Source of the DNA: Candidatus Chlorohelix allophototropha
GTDB taxonomy: Bacteria > Chloroflexota > Chloroflexia > Chloroheliales > Chloroheliaceae
NCBI RefSeq assembly: GCF_030389965.1
Contig: NZ_CP128399.1
Span: 868,001 to 932,000 of the forward strand
DNA length: 64,000 nt
Direction: 5' to 3'
The notes under the pieces are model-generated. The model was given only the letters and a program-made list of their open reading frames with translations, had not been told where the DNA came from and searched no databases. Both the position numbers and the translations under genes were made by a program. Shown in pieces: positions 31,786 through 42,300 of this stretch (positions within the stretch are counted from its first letter, which is position 1; each line of letters starts with the position of its first letter).

Positions 31786-33324
31786 TTATTTTTGCCAATA
31801 TGCCTCTCGCATTACTCGTTTGAGGGTTTTGCCCGCCGCATTTCTAGGGAAACTTTCTACAAAGGTAAGACCATGTAATCGCTGAAATTTGGCATGCACA
31901 TGCTCGTTAATCCAGTTTAGCATTTCCTCCTCGCCGATTTGTGCCCCTGCTTTTAGGATAATCTGAGCAATGGGTACTTCATCCCATTTGGGGTGGGGTA
32001 CACCGAATACTGCCACTTCGGATACCAGCGGGTGGGTGGCTACCACTTCTTCAATGTCTTTTGGGTACACACTGATGCCGCCGGATTTAATCATATCCTT
32101 TTTGCGATCTACCAGATAGATAAAGCCTTCTTCGTCTTGGTAGCCCAAATCGCCGGTACGCATCCATTTGCCCTGATAAAGTGCATCGGTAGAGGCATTG
32201 GGGTTGTTGTAATAGCCCGGCATGAGGGTTGGACCTCGCCCCACGATTTCGCCTACTTCCCCCAATTTAAGCGGCTGCATGTCTTCGTCCATAATCATGA
32301 ACTCGTTAAAGGGCATTGCCGGACCAACCGAACCGGGCTTGCGCATTACATCTTGAGGGCGAAGAGTGGTGAGAAAACCCTCGGTCAAGCCGTAAAGTTC
32401 GTAAAGCACACCGGGTAATTTGGCTTCTAGTTCCCGCTTTCGTTCCACTGCCAGCGGTGAGCCGAGCGTCATCAGCACTTTAAGTGAGCGTAAATCGGTT
32501 TTGTCAAACAGTGGCGATTCCAAAAGCTGAATTACTTGCACCGGAACTAGCATTGTTTGCGAAACTCGCTCGTTCTGAATGACGTTCAGGGTTATTTCCG
32601 CGCTGAATTTTGGCAATACTACATAGGTTGCACCCGCGCAAATCGCCGGGAACATAAAAGCCAGCGTTCCATTGAACACCAAATTACCTGCGCTTAATAC
32701 TACGCTATCAAAGGTTACGCCGTATTCCATACCCCACAGGAAGGCATACATAACGCGGGTGCGATGGCTATGCACAATGCCTTTGGGTAGTCCGGTTGTG
32801 CCCGAAGAATACATGATGTTGTAATGGTCGTATTCACTAAGCTCAACTTCAGGTTCGCTATCACTTGCGTTGGCAACCAATTTATTATACTTTACATAAT
32901 CATTATCGCCGCCGATTGATACAAATCGTTCCGGGTTTATCAGCGAAAGTTCAAGCTTCATTTCCTCTACTTCGGCGGTATAATCGGGCGCAAAGTACAA
33001 TGCTCGCGCTTCGCAATCCTGCAAAAGGCGCACCATATCCTTACCCTTGACCATCGGATTGAGCGGTACGATTACCGTTCCGGCTTTGGCGCAAGCCCAG
33101 AATAGGTCAAGCATTTCGAGGCTATTGGGCAGCAGCATTGCCACTTTGTCGCCTTTGTTTAAGCCCATTGCCAGCATTGCATTGGCGGCGCGGTTCACTC
33201 TCTGGTTGAATTCTCTATAGGATAGCCGATCCTGCCCGACCACAATTGCCAGCTTATTAGGATAATGACGCGCATTCCGGCGCAGCATCATACCGAGGTT
33301 CATTTCAAATCTGGCTTCTTGCAT
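31786..33324 (-). CDS. Acyl-CoA synthetase (AMP-forming)
   Basis: 512 residues, class I adenylate-forming fold. It activates a carboxylic acid with ATP and CoA. Motifs: YSSGTTGLPKGIVHSH (phosphate loop), YGLTEG, GRGPTLMPGYYNNP, WMRTGDLGYQDEEGFIYLVDR with the hinge Asp/Arg, KDMIKSGGISVYPKDIEEV, and the catalytic Lys in RNAAGKTLKRVMREA. Substrate class cannot be told from these motifs. Medium or long-chain or aromatic acids are all possible. It is 45 bp downstream of livM on the same strand, so it is likely cotranscribed with the Liv-type importer. That suggests the importer carries an acid that is then CoA-activated. Confidence 0.88.
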   Translation of the reverse strand: MQEARFEMNLGMMLRRNARHYPNKLAIVVGQDRLSYREFNQRVNRAANAMLAMGLNKGDKVAMLLPNSLEMLDLFWACAKAGTVIVPLNPMVKGKDMVRLLQDCEARALYFAPDYTAEVEEMKLELSLINPERFVSIGGDNDYVKYNKLVANASDSEPEVELSEYDHYNIMYSSGTTGLPKGIVHSHRTRVMYAFLWGMEYGVTFDSVVLSAGNLVFNGTLAFMFPAICAGATYVVLPKFSAEITLNVIQNERVSQTMLVPVQVIQLLESPLFDKTDLRSLKVLMTLGSPLAVERKRELEAKLPGVLYELYGLTEGFLTTLRPQDVMRKPGSVGPAMPFNEFMIMDEDMQPLKLGEVGEIVGRGPTLMPGYYNNPNASTDALYQGKWMRTGDLGYQDEEGFIYLVDRKKDMIKSGGISVYPKDIEEVVATHPLVSEVAVFGVPHPKWDEVPIAQIILKAGAQIGEEEMLNWINEHVHAKFQRLHGLTFVESFPRNAAGKTLKRVMREAYWQK

Positions 33325-33368
33325 TGTTACATATCCCTTCAGTATTTTATTATTACTATCTGAAATTT

Positions 33369-34472
33369 CTAGGTATTACGATTACCCTTGACCAAGCCCA
33401 ATATTCGGGTGCGATACAATCGCCAAGTACCTACGATTCCAAAAGGTAGGAAAAGCACTATAAGGGCGTAAATCAAACCTAGCAATAACAGCCAATGTTC
33501 CAGAATAGGTCCGACTATAAACCAACCTTTGACATTTTCTACAAACTCACGGCTGCTCAGAGAAAAATTCAGCACTTCGATAAGTGTTGCGCCGATTAAT
33601 GCCCCGTATAATGTGCCTGCTCCACCCAAAATTACCATTAGCAAGGGCAGCAACGAAACGTCACCGGAGAGAACCCCCGGATTAACTATGCCGTTGCGCA
33701 AGCCGTATAGCGTACCCGCGAGGCTGGCAATGATTGAGGAGAAAACCAGCGCTACCACTTTGTAAGACAGGATGTTGAAACCGATCATTTCAGCACGTCG
33801 CTCATTTTCACGTATTGAGATTAGCACTCGCCCCAGTGGGGAATTGATAAGTCTGCCAAGCCCAAAATAGCTAATCACTGCCAACGCCAACGCCAGCAAA
33901 TATACGGTAGTGGCATTGGGCGCATCACTGGCTTTAATAAGCGATAGTCCCTCGTCCCCTTTGGTAATATCTACCAATTTGCTACTCAGGTTATGGGCAG
34001 TGGTGGCTAATGCCAGCGTTACCATCGCAAAGAAAACCCCTTGCACCCGCAGCGACACAAAGCCCACAAAAACCCCTAGCACCGCACAGATAAGCGCACC
34101 CAGTATTGCGCCACTCCAGATGGGCCAACCCAATTTAAGAGCGCACAGGGCAGTAGTATATGCTCCCACCCCGAAGAAAAGGGCGTGTCCGAAACTAAAT
34201 ATTCCGGTATAGCCAAATAATAGGTCATAGCTCATGGCGTAAGCGGCGAAAATCAAGACCATTGCAATCAGACGCTGGTTTAGCTCAGCAATTCCCAATA
34301 GCGGTAAAACCAGCAAAGCCAGCGCTAGTATGGCTACAACCCAACCGGAACGACTGATACCGAGCGGTCCGGAGGATTTACGCAAAATTTCTTGCCCTAA
34401 TGCCATTCGTTTTTGCGCAGCTTCGCTTAGTGTTTCCTCTGATTTGTCGGTTTCTATCACTTTCACATTCAT
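33369..34472 (-). CDS. livM: Branched-chain amino acid-type ABC permease LivM
   Basis: 367 residues, about ten helices. A cytoplasmic N-terminus of about 40 residues precedes the first helix. The BPD_transp_2 core has YAMSYDLLFGYTGIFSFGHALFFGVGAYT (key residues GYTGIFSFGHALFFG), RGLINSPLGRVLISIRENE-type coupling helix (SPLGRVLISIRENERRAEMIG) and LPLLMVILGGAGTLYGALIG. It pairs with LivH to form the membrane channel. The gene lies 14 bp after livH. Confidence 0.93.
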   Translation of the reverse strand: MNVKVIETDKSEETLSEAAQKRMALGQEILRKSSGPLGISRSGWVVAILALALLVLPLLGIAELNQRLIAMVLIFAAYAMSYDLLFGYTGIFSFGHALFFGVGAYTTALCALKLGWPIWSGAILGALICAVLGVFVGFVSLRVQGVFFAMVTLALATTAHNLSSKLVDITKGDEGLSLIKASDAPNATTVYLLALALAVISYFGLGRLINSPLGRVLISIRENERRAEMIGFNILSYKVVALVFSSIIASLAGTLYGLRNGIVNPGVLSGDVSLLPLLMVILGGAGTLYGALIGATLIEVLNFSLSSREFVENVKGWFIVGPILEHWLLLLGLIYALIVLFLPFGIVGTWRLYRTRILGLVKGNRNT

Positions 34473-34486
34473 CTGGCATTACCTCT

Positions 34487-35548
34487 TTAATAAACCTTGC
34501 TGCCGAACAATCCTTGCGGGCGCACCAGCAATACCAGCACCAGTAATATCATTACAAAGCTATCGGCTACAGCCGGGAAATGGTAGCCTACAAACGGCGT
34601 TATCAGACCGACCATCAGCGAGCCAACCGCCGCTCCGCTGAAACTACCCAACCCGCCTAACACTACTACCACGAAAGCGGTGAGCAAATATGCTTGCCCC
34701 ATCGTTTCCGAGCCAGCACCGCTGTTGATGCTGTTGGCAATGCCGCCTAGCGCAGCCAGCAATGAGCCAAGCACAAATACCGCGAAGAAATAACGTTTTA
34801 CATTATAGCCAAGCGCCTGTACCATCTGGGTGTCTTCCACACCGCCCCGAATTACCAACCCCACTTTGGTGCGGTTCAAGAGCCACGTTACACTGCCGAA
34901 TACCACCAACCCGGTTATGACGATGGCAACCGACTTCCAGTTCACCAGTATGGTGGGGTCTGGACGAAAGCCGCCGCTGGGCCATTGCTCGGCGGTATAA
35001 TTTATCGTGCCGTCCTTGCCGAAAATCAAGCGCAAGGTCTCTTCCATAATCAGCACCAAGCCGAGCGTTAACAAAATCTGGAAAACCGGACGACCATAAA
35101 GGCGGCGTATCGCAATAAATTCTATTGCTGCTCCTAGTAATGCTCCGCCAATTAGCCCAAAAACTAATGCTAAAAGCGTGGCAGGTAACGGCTCAAGTCC
35201 CATGTACATCCATGAAAGGAAATGCCCTTTATCCTCAGTAGGTATGCCGGAAGTGGTAAAACGGTTGAACGCCCACACAAAGATATAACCGCCCCACGTA
35301 AAGACTGCTCCATGCGCAAAATTTACCACATCCATCAAACCGAAAATGAGCGAAAGCCCGCTTGCCATCAGAAAAAGCACGCTGCTTTCCACCAACCCGT
35401 TGATGAGGAATTTGACAAAGGTAGACCACTTTATCGCGGTATTGATGTATAGTAGAATCAGTAATAACCCCACCACGACTCCGATTACGGTCATAATGCG
35501 GGGGTCTCGCAGCAATTGGCGGGGCTTTTCTAATCGAACGACACTCAT
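34487..35548 (-). CDS. livH: Branched-chain amino acid-type ABC permease LivH
   Basis: 353 residues, longer than E. coli LivH because of an extracytoplasmic insert after the third helix (around FTTSGIPTEDKGHFLSWMYM) and another near DGTINYTAEQWPSGG. Core motifs: ASGLSLIFGLMDVVNFAHGAVFTWGGY (key GLSLIFGLMDVVNFAHG), RTKVGLVIRGGVEDTQMVQALGYN and FVVVVLGGLGSFSGAAVGSLMVG. Its start overlaps livF's stop by 4 bp, showing coupling. Confidence 0.93.
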   Translation of the reverse strand: MSVVRLEKPRQLLRDPRIMTVIGVVVGLLLILLYINTAIKWSTFVKFLINGLVESSVLFLMASGLSLIFGLMDVVNFAHGAVFTWGGYIFVWAFNRFTTSGIPTEDKGHFLSWMYMGLEPLPATLLALVFGLIGGALLGAAIEFIAIRRLYGRPVFQILLTLGLVLIMEETLRLIFGKDGTINYTAEQWPSGGFRPDPTILVNWKSVAIVITGLVVFGSVTWLLNRTKVGLVIRGGVEDTQMVQALGYNVKRYFFAVFVLGSLLAALGGIANSINSGAGSETMGQAYLLTAFVVVVLGGLGSFSGAAVGSLMVGLITPFVGYHFPAVADSFVMILLVLVLLVRPQGLFGSKVY

Positions 35549-36321
35549 ACTCCACCTACTCCAAGATACTTGCGGGTCAATTCCTTGTCGTTTATTAACT
35601 CTTCCATCGTACCGTTGGCAACATTATGCCCATCATCTATCAAGTAGAAATAATCTCCAACGATGCTTGCCATCGTGAAATTTTGCTCTACCAAGAGAAT
35701 CGTTATATGGCTCTTGAGCTTGACTAATGCCTCAATTACCGCTTGCACTACGATAGGGGCAAGCCCTTTGCTTGGCTCATCAATCAGCAGTAACTTGTTA
35801 TCTACCATTAAACCCCGACTCATCGCCACCATTTGTTGTTGCCCACCCGAAAGCGTCCCGGCTTTTTGCCTCATAAAGCGTTGCATATCGGGGAAAAGCT
35901 CGGTGCAGAAATCTAAGCGTTGGCGATATTCCCCACTGGAAACGCTGCGTGCTGCCAACTTGAGGTTTTCTTCCACCGTCATATCGCGAAAAATTCCGCG
36001 ATCTTCTGGCACGTAGCCAATACCACGCCGTGCCAACTTGTAGGTGATTTCTCCGTCCAGTTTTGCTCCATTGAAGGCAATTGCACCATTGCGGGGGGGA
36101 ATTAAGCCCATTATAGTTTTCAAGGTAGTGGTTTTGCCCGCGCCGTTACGCCCAAGCAGCACTGTCGCTGCACCGCGCCTCACCTGCATTGAGATGCCTT
36201 GCAAAATATGAAACTGCCCGATATAAGTATGTACATCATCTAGGCTTAACATCGGCGCAGAGGGGTCATTAGACAGCCCGTTCGGTGTAAGTGCCGAGGT
36301 AGGCAGATTGGACGGTTTCAT
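35545..36321 (-). CDS. livF: ABC importer ATPase LivF
   Basis: 258 residues. Walker A GRNGAGKTTTLKTIMGL, Q loop with GYVPEDRGIFRDMTVEENL, signature LSGGQQQMVAMSRGLM and Walker B LLLIDEPSKGLAPIVV are intact. I keep the ATG at 36321 although it overlaps livG by 53 bp, because a GGAGGAGAT ribosome site lies 9 bases upstream of it. An in-frame ATG at 36252 has no such site. The resulting 23-residue N-terminal extension is Pro/Ser-rich. Confidence 0.93.
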   Translation of the reverse strand: MKPSNLPTSALTPNGLSNDPSAPMLSLDDVHTYIGQFHILQGISMQVRRGAATVLLGRNGAGKTTTLKTIMGLIPPRNGAIAFNGAKLDGEITYKLARRGIGYVPEDRGIFRDMTVEENLKLAARSVSSGEYRQRLDFCTELFPDMQRFMRQKAGTLSGGQQQMVAMSRGLMVDNKLLLIDEPSKGLAPIVVQAVIEALVKLKSHITILLVEQNFTMASIVGDYFYLIDDGHNVANGTMEELINDKELTRKYLGVGGV

Positions 36322-37048
36322 TCTTGGCTATCTCCTCCGGCGTGCCGTCGGCAATCAACTGCCCGTAGTGCATCACGGCTACGCTATCGCTAACATTCAT
36401 TACCATATCCATTTTATGCTCAACCAGCATCACGGTGCAATTACCGGCTTGCTTGATGCGCTGCACCACTTCAATAATGCCCGGCACTTCATCCCGACTC
36501 ATTCCGGCGGTTGGCTCGTCTAACAAAATCAGGCGTGGGTTGGTGGCAAGCAATATCCCGATTTCCAGCTTGCGCTTATCTCCATGCGAAAGAGTCTGAG
36601 CGGGTTGCAACTCGCGCCCGCCTAGCATTACGGTTTCGAGAATGGAATAGGCGCGTTTCTCATCTTGAGGATAGCTTCGAAAAGAGCGCCAGAAAATCAT
36701 ATTACTGCTGCCCCGGCTTTGTGCTGCCAGCCTCACATTTTCGAGTACTGTTAGGTTTGGAAAAACATTGGTAATCTGGAAAGAGCGTCCGATACCTAGA
36801 TGCGAACGTTTGTGAGCGGGCGTATGGGTAATATCGCTTCCTTCAAAAGTGATATGCCCGCTACTTGGCGGCAGCATGCCACTGATAAGGTTAAAAAAGG
36901 TGGTTTTACCTGCCCCGTTTGGTCCGATTATGCTCTTAAACTCACCGCGTTGCACCGAAAGGGAAACGCCGTTTACTGCAACATTTCCGCCAAACGAGCG
37001 GGAGAGATTTTCGGTCTGAAGAATTGTAGTTTCATTACTACTTGACAT
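36269..37048 (-). CDS. livG: ABC importer ATPase LivG
   Basis: 259 residues. Walker A IGPNGAGKTTFFNLISGM, the family marker GIGRSFQITNVFPNLTVLENV, signature LSHGDKRKLEIGILLATNP and Walker B LILLDEPTAGMSRDEV are present. The signature LSHGD instead of LSGGQ is normal for LivG. It forms the ATPase heterodimer with LivF. First of the ATPase/permease genes in transcription order, about 390 bp downstream of the binding-protein gene, with a repeat element in that gap. Confidence 0.93.
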   Translation of the reverse strand: MSSSNETTILQTENLSRSFGGNVAVNGVSLSVQRGEFKSIIGPNGAGKTTFFNLISGMLPPSSGHITFEGSDITHTPAHKRSHLGIGRSFQITNVFPNLTVLENVRLAAQSRGSSNMIFWRSFRSYPQDEKRAYSILETVMLGGRELQPAQTLSHGDKRKLEIGILLATNPRLILLDEPTAGMSRDEVPGIIEVVQRIKQAGNCTVMLVEHKMDMVMNVSDSVAVMHYGQLIADGTPEEIAKNETVQSAYLGTYTERAV

Positions 37049-37176
37049 AAATTAGCCCTCGATGGCTAGTTGTACAATCTTGCTTTTACGGATTATTGGT
37101 TAGTATCTCAGGAAAGAGGCTCAATATTACAGGATTTTCGCCCGAAACAGTAAAATTGAGTTTGGATTAGAGACAA

Positions 37177-37396
37177 GGGGCTTATGAACTTTAAGGAATT
37201 AATCCGTAAATAGGTGAGATTTCCGAAGGGCGATTCACACCCTCTACGGGGCGCAGGCGAACTGCCCCTACAAAACGACCCCATGAGATTTGGTTCGTAG
37301 GGGCGCATCGCGATGCGCCCGCGTTTGATGGTGAAATCTGATGGATTTACCCCAATTCTCGTTTTACGGATTTAATTGTTAATTTTCATAAGCCCC
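37177..37396. repeat. Dispersed ~220-bp element with terminal inverted repeats, copy 2
   Basis: Same element as 2412-2609. The left end GGGGCTTATGAACTTTAAGG and the right end (inverse complement GGGGCTTATGAAAATTAAC) are mirror images, and the AGACAA/AGGCAA just outside extends the match. The same perfect 20-bp palindrome lies at 37301-37320. It sits between the binding-protein gene and livG, so it lies within the presumed liv transcript. The rest of 37049-37435 has no gene. Confidence 0.75.
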
Positions 37397-37435
37397 TTGC
37401 CTGAAATCTTCTTTGAAGCAAAAGTTGTAAAACTC

Positions 37436-38830
37436 TTACTTTCGGCGGATAGGTGGCGCTGATTCCTGAGCAGAGAGTTCCTTAAGCAGCTTCGGTACAG
37501 GGAAACCAAATGTCCCGGTGGTGTCTTTGGTCATCTCTACCAAGTACATCGGCTGTAGCGCCTGATGGTCTTCCTTGCGGAAAGTCAGCGTACCTTTCGC
37601 GCTAGGGAAGGACATGCCTTCCATAACCGTGATAAGCTTTTCAGGGTCGGTATCGCCGTTGGTTTTAGTCAAGGCAGAGTTGATGGCGGAAACCAAATTC
37701 ATACCACTGGTATCGAATACGTCAGGGAAGGTATTATACTTCTCTTTGTAATACTTCACCAAGAAATCGTTTTCCGCGTTCTTGGGGAACTGATGCCAGT
37801 AGATACCCACACCAACAGCCCCGATTACGGTATCGCCCTGTGATTTCACGGTAGCTTTTGCGTCACCGATAGGGCTGACCAGCGCCATTTTGCTGTAGAT
37901 GTCGTTATCCTTCATCTGCTGGAACAACTTGATGGCGGTTGCGCCTGCCCAGTTCAATACCAGCACGTCCGGTGCGGCATCCAGCACTTTCTGAATATAA
38001 GGGGTGTAATCGGTGGCGGTCAAGGGAACAGCCACTTCAGTCCACTGAATACCGGCGGTCTTGGTAGCGATTTCCTTCCAAGCAACGTTAGCGCCTTGCC
38101 CGAAAGCATAATCCTGATAGATATGGGCAATCTTCTTGTTTTTCTTAGAAGCCAATTCCACCGCGTAAGGTGCGCCTGCGGCGGCATCTTGGTCGGTGTT
38201 GCGGGCAGTGCGGAAGGTGTACTTGTTGAAGGCAGCGCCGGTAACGCTCTGATCGGCAGCAGGGTCAACGATAAAGATTTTCTTCAATTCTTTTTCGTTT
38301 ACGGCTGCTACCTGAATGGCGGCTGCGCTGCTGACAGTGCCGACCAAAATCTCGGCTTTGTCCTGCTGAACCAACTTGCGGGCAGCTTCTACCGCTTTGT
38401 TGGCATCACCAGCATCGTCTTCTACTACTAGCTTAACTTCACGCCCTGCGATTTTGCCGGTGCCTTTGGTGAAATATTCAATAGCGGCGGGCCAGCTATC
38501 GTCCACCATTTTGCCATAACCTGCTAACGCTCCGGTACGTGAGTTAATCATACCGATAACCAAAGGCGCGGTACTGGTAGCAGCCCCGGTGGTGGCAGCG
38601 GCGACAGTGGTGGCAGCAGCAGCGGTAGTAGTGGCGGCGGCAGCGGTGGTAGTAGCTGAAGTAGTTGCCGCTGCCGTGGTAGCCGCTGCAGTAGTGGCAG
38701 CTTTGGTCGGCGCAGCGGTAGTGGCTGGAACCGGGGTAGCGGTATTATCACCGCAAGCTACCAGAAATACAGAAATCAGCATCATCAAAACGGTCAGTAT
38801 ATAAAATTTGACCGGTCGGCTTTTGCTCAT
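37436..38830 (-). CDS. Liv-type substrate-binding lipoprotein
   Basis: 464 residues. A signal peptide with lipobox VFLVAC (Cys about residue 26) is followed by an Ala/Thr-only linker of about 50 residues and then a type I periplasmic-binding fold (Peripla_BP_6): PLVIGMINSRTGALAGYGK, DDAGDANKAVEAARKLVQQDKAEILVG (key DDAGDANKAVEAARKL), AHIYQDYAFGQG and LNWAGATAIKLFQQMKDN. It captures the ligand outside the membrane for LivHMFG. The linker is typical of lipoproteins in monoderm Chloroflexota. Similarity is to amino acid, amide or aromatic-acid binding proteins, so the ligand is open. The neighbouring acyl-CoA synthetase favours an organic acid. Confidence 0.9.
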   Translation of the reverse strand: MSKSRPVKFYILTVLMMLISVFLVACGDNTATPVPATTAAPTKAATTAAATTAAATTSATTTAAAATTTAAAATTVAAATTGAATSTAPLVIGMINSRTGALAGYGKMVDDSWPAAIEYFTKGTGKIAGREVKLVVEDDAGDANKAVEAARKLVQQDKAEILVGTVSSAAAIQVAAVNEKELKKIFIVDPAADQSVTGAAFNKYTFRTARNTDQDAAAGAPYAVELASKKNKKIAHIYQDYAFGQGANVAWKEIATKTAGIQWTEVAVPLTATDYTPYIQKVLDAAPDVLVLNWAGATAIKLFQQMKDNDIYSKMALVSPIGDAKATVKSQGDTVIGAVGVGIYWHQFPKNAENDFLVKYYKEKYNTFPDVFDTSGMNLVSAINSALTKTNGDTDPEKLITVMEGMSFPSAKGTLTFRKEDHQALQPMYLVEMTKDTTGTFGFPVPKLLKELSAQESAPPIRRK

Positions 38831-38905
38831 GGTACGGTTTCTCCTCCTTGAGTAAAAAGGTTTTTAACATTAAAAAAGCCGGGTAAAAGTGATACCCCAG
38901 ATTTG

Positions 38906-39136
38906 CTATTCACCAATGAATTTTTTAATGAAGCTTTCGGCATCATCTAGCGTGGTAAAGTGATGTTCTTCGCCGCTCTGAATATGTTTGATTATACCGC
39001 GCCAAGCGGACTGAAGAACTTCACTTTCGCCTTCCGCCTGTTCCTTATCAATAGCAGCCTTTGTTTCCTCTTCCACTTCATGCACAAACCTTAGCATGAA
39101 GCTGGATATAACCACACGATGGCGGTTTGGTTCCAT
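38906..39136 (-). CDS. Conserved-looking small protein, 76 residues
   Basis: 76 residues, soluble. The N-terminal half is SSFMLRFVHEVEEETKA, the C-terminal half SAWRGIIKHIQSGEEHHFTTL and DDAESFIKKFIGE. The WRGxIxHIQSGE...F...L.....F pattern resembles small proteins I associate with Chloroflexota, of unknown function. An AAGGA site lies 8 bases before the ATG. It is upstream of the binding-protein gene on the same strand (75-bp gap) and could share its promoter. Confidence 0.6.
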   Translation of the reverse strand: MEPNRHRVVISSFMLRFVHEVEEETKAAIDKEQAEGESEVLQSAWRGIIKHIQSGEEHHFTTLDDAESFIKKFIGE

Positions 39137-39263
39137 AAATAGTTCCTTAATTAAAAGGCTTATTGAATAGCGGTGGGTTAATCTTCATCCAGATACGAGA
39201 TTGGTAGATTTAAGATAACAAGCTTCAGTTACAAAGCAGTTACAAGATAGATACGTTGGGGTC

Positions 39264-39272
39264 TGCTATAAT
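39264..39272 (+). promoter_or_regulatory. Extended -10 promoter for the MalT/BTAD regulator
   Basis: TGCTATAAT, a perfect -10 with the TG extension, lies 51 bp upstream of the ATG at 39323. No good -35 is visible, as is allowed for extended -10 promoters. Confidence 0.45.
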
Positions 39273-39322
39273 AAATAAAACCTCTGGACATGTAAGCTTT
39301 AAAATAACCGGACTGGCAAATA

Positions 39323-42300
39323 ATGTCGTTTGGTGATGATTTAATACTACGAACCCGTTTGATACCACCTCGTTTAAGACGCTGGACGCTTAATCGCGCT
39401 CGTTTGCTTGAAGCGTTGGAAGGCGCTACCGATTATCGGTTGACCATACTGGAAGCGCCCACCGGCTATGGGAAAAGCACTTTGCTTACCAGTTGGTTGG
39501 TTTCCGGTCAACGCACCTACGCCTGGTATTCTCTTGCTCAATTCGAGTTTGACCCTTTTCTGTTCCTACTACATCTAATATATGCTTTTCACCAGACCGA
39601 TCAAGCGCCGGGTGCTCGTGCGCTTGAAGTGTTGGAGCGAGACTGGAATGAGGCGCAAGGTTCTGCCGAAAAGCGCATTGCCTATCGCCCTGCCTTACAG
39701 GTATTTATAAATGAGCTTGCTACTTCCCTCACTGCTGATACTTTTCTGGTGCTGGATGATTTTCACTTTCTAGAGGGTCAAACAGAATTGTTGCGCTTGG
39801 CGGAAGAGTTAATTTCTGTTGCTCCTCCCAACTTGCACATTATTATTTCCACGCGCAGCCGCCCCAGTTTTGAATTGCTAGCGCGCTGGCAAGTACAGCA
39901 AGAAATGCTATTCATTGACAAAGATGCGCTTGCGTTCACTCCTGAAGAAACGGCACGTTTGTTTGATGAGTGCTACGGTTTTCGTCTGAGTGAATCGCAG
40001 GCAATCCGCCTTTCCAGCGAAACAGAAGGCTGGATTATTGCCTTGCAAATGGTTTGGCAGAATTTGCAAGGTGAAAATTCCACTGTCCTTGAAAGCATCT
40101 TGAAAGATCTGCCTCGCAATCTTTCCGGCTTATTTGACTACTTGGCGCAAGAGGTGTTAAGTCGCCAATCGCCCGATGTACAACGTTTTTTGCTGGAGAG
40201 CGCAGTATTACGTCGCATGTCAGGTCCAATCTGTGATTATGTGCAGGAGCGCAATGCTGGAGAAAGCGAACAACTTCTGCGCCGTCTCAGTGAGAATGGT
40301 CTTTTCATAATCGGTCAAGGAGTTGATGAGTCCGAATCGGCGGGCGGTAGATCGCGCCTCTTTTCATATCGCTATCATCATCTGTTTGGAATATTCCTGT
40401 ATTCCCGTTTGCAGGAAGACCCAGCAAAACTGATAGCCTTACACTCACGCGCTGCTGCTTACCTGAATGGGCGAAACCAAATTGAGGATGCACTCCATCA
40501 CCGCATCGCTGCACAGGATTGGACTCAAGCTTCAATTTTGTTGGAAGATGGTTTGGGTAAGCAATTAGTGGAAACCGGGCAATTAGAGCGACTGGAATAC
40601 TGGCTTACTCTCTTTCCCGCCTCTTTTATAGTTAAACAACCCGCTCTTGCATTATTACAGGGCGATTGCCTGCGCCTGACCAGCCGTTTTGAGGCTGCAC
40701 AGCAAAGTTACCGTTTGGCAATTGCGCGCTATGAACAACTTTTAGAGGAAAACTGTTCCCAAACTGAACTGCTTGAGGGTTTAGCGTTAGCTTTACAGGG
40801 TAGGGCGTTGGTTTTCCTCGATACCGTCCAGCCGTTGGCAGCGGAAGAATGGTTGGAGCGTGCGCTGGAAGCGGCAGAGGCTTCTGGCAATTCGCGCTTA
40901 CACGCTATGTTATTACATGATCTCGCTGAAAATAAATTGAATCGTGGTCGTCCTCTTGAAGCCGAAGACTTGCACCAACAGGCACGAAAATTACTAGGAG
41001 AATCGGATAGTGGCAGCCAGCAGGATGCGCGAATTTTGTTGCGAAGTGGTAGGTTAGCAGAAGCGGTTGCTTATCTTGAGCGGCGTTCTGAAGGGAAAAA
41101 CCGACATCCTCGTCGCGCTGCCCGTAGCCATCGCGAGGAGGTGCTGATTCTATCGTTATTGTATTCGATACGTGGTGAAAAAGAATTGGCGGTACAACTT
41201 GCCGAACAGGGCATATTCTTGGCGCGTGAATTGAAAACTCCATTTACCGAAGCAGTGGCATGGCAAAGGCTTGGTCACGCTTTGATGGTTTCAGGCGACT
41301 ACCAGCGTTCTTTGGAAGCCTATGAATGCGGTCTGGAGTTGGGCGAACAATTACAAGTAAGACGTTTACGGGCAGAAGGCTTGATGGGCAAAGGGCTTTT
41401 ATTGGGAAGCTACTCGCAGGGAAACCTTGCTACGGCGCAACAGGCTTTAGAAGAAGGGATTCAGGTAGCGCGAAGCGCCGGGGATGAATGGATAGAAGGC
41501 TTCCTGCAATTGAGCTTAACCGCAGTATTGGCAGAGCATGGCGAATATGGCGAAGCGTTGGGCACAGCCCAAATTGCCCGTGCCATAATGGAAAATTGCG
41601 GTGATAGATTCGGCATAATTCTTGCGCGCTTGTGGGCAGCGCTGGCTAACAGTGATGCGGCTGAACTTTCTTTACTGAAAGCTGAATGCGCCCGTTATGG
41701 CTATAAATTCTTGCTGGAATGCCCTAGTATGTACGGACCGAAAGCTCCTGAAACTTTCCAGCGTTTGCATGAATTATCGGCTGGCGTAAACCACAGCATA
41801 CAATTTCAAATAAATACTCACTCTTATGATGTTAAAGCTCCGGTTGAAGCAATGCTTTTAAGGATAACTACCCTTGGAATCTTTTCGCTACATCGTCCTG
41901 ATGGCTCAGAGCTTACCCCTCGCGATTGGCAACGTGAGAAAGCCCGCCAGTTATTTCAGCTATTATTGACCCGGCGCGAAAAAGCTCTTTCCAAAGACCA
42001 GATATTGGAAAGCTTGTGGCCCGAAAGCGATTATATGTCGGCGGAGGCGCGATTCAAAGTAGCCCTAAATGCGCTGGTACGTGCGCTTGAACCAGAACGC
42101 TCAAGTCGCGCCCAATCCACCTATATAATTAGAACCGGTAGCGGCAGCGACTTATCCTATATGCTGAACCTCGATCCCCGCTATGTGTGGCTGGATGCGA
42201 TTGCTTTTGAGCAACTGGCAGCACAGGGGGCACATATAGAATTACAAGCCAATAGCAAGGATGACGCGCTGGATGCCTATACCCGTGCCCTTGAATTGTA

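Noticed and set aside
38589-38804. Ala/Val-rich plus-strand frame
   Set aside because: It is the complement of the Ala/Thr linker of the binding lipoprotein.
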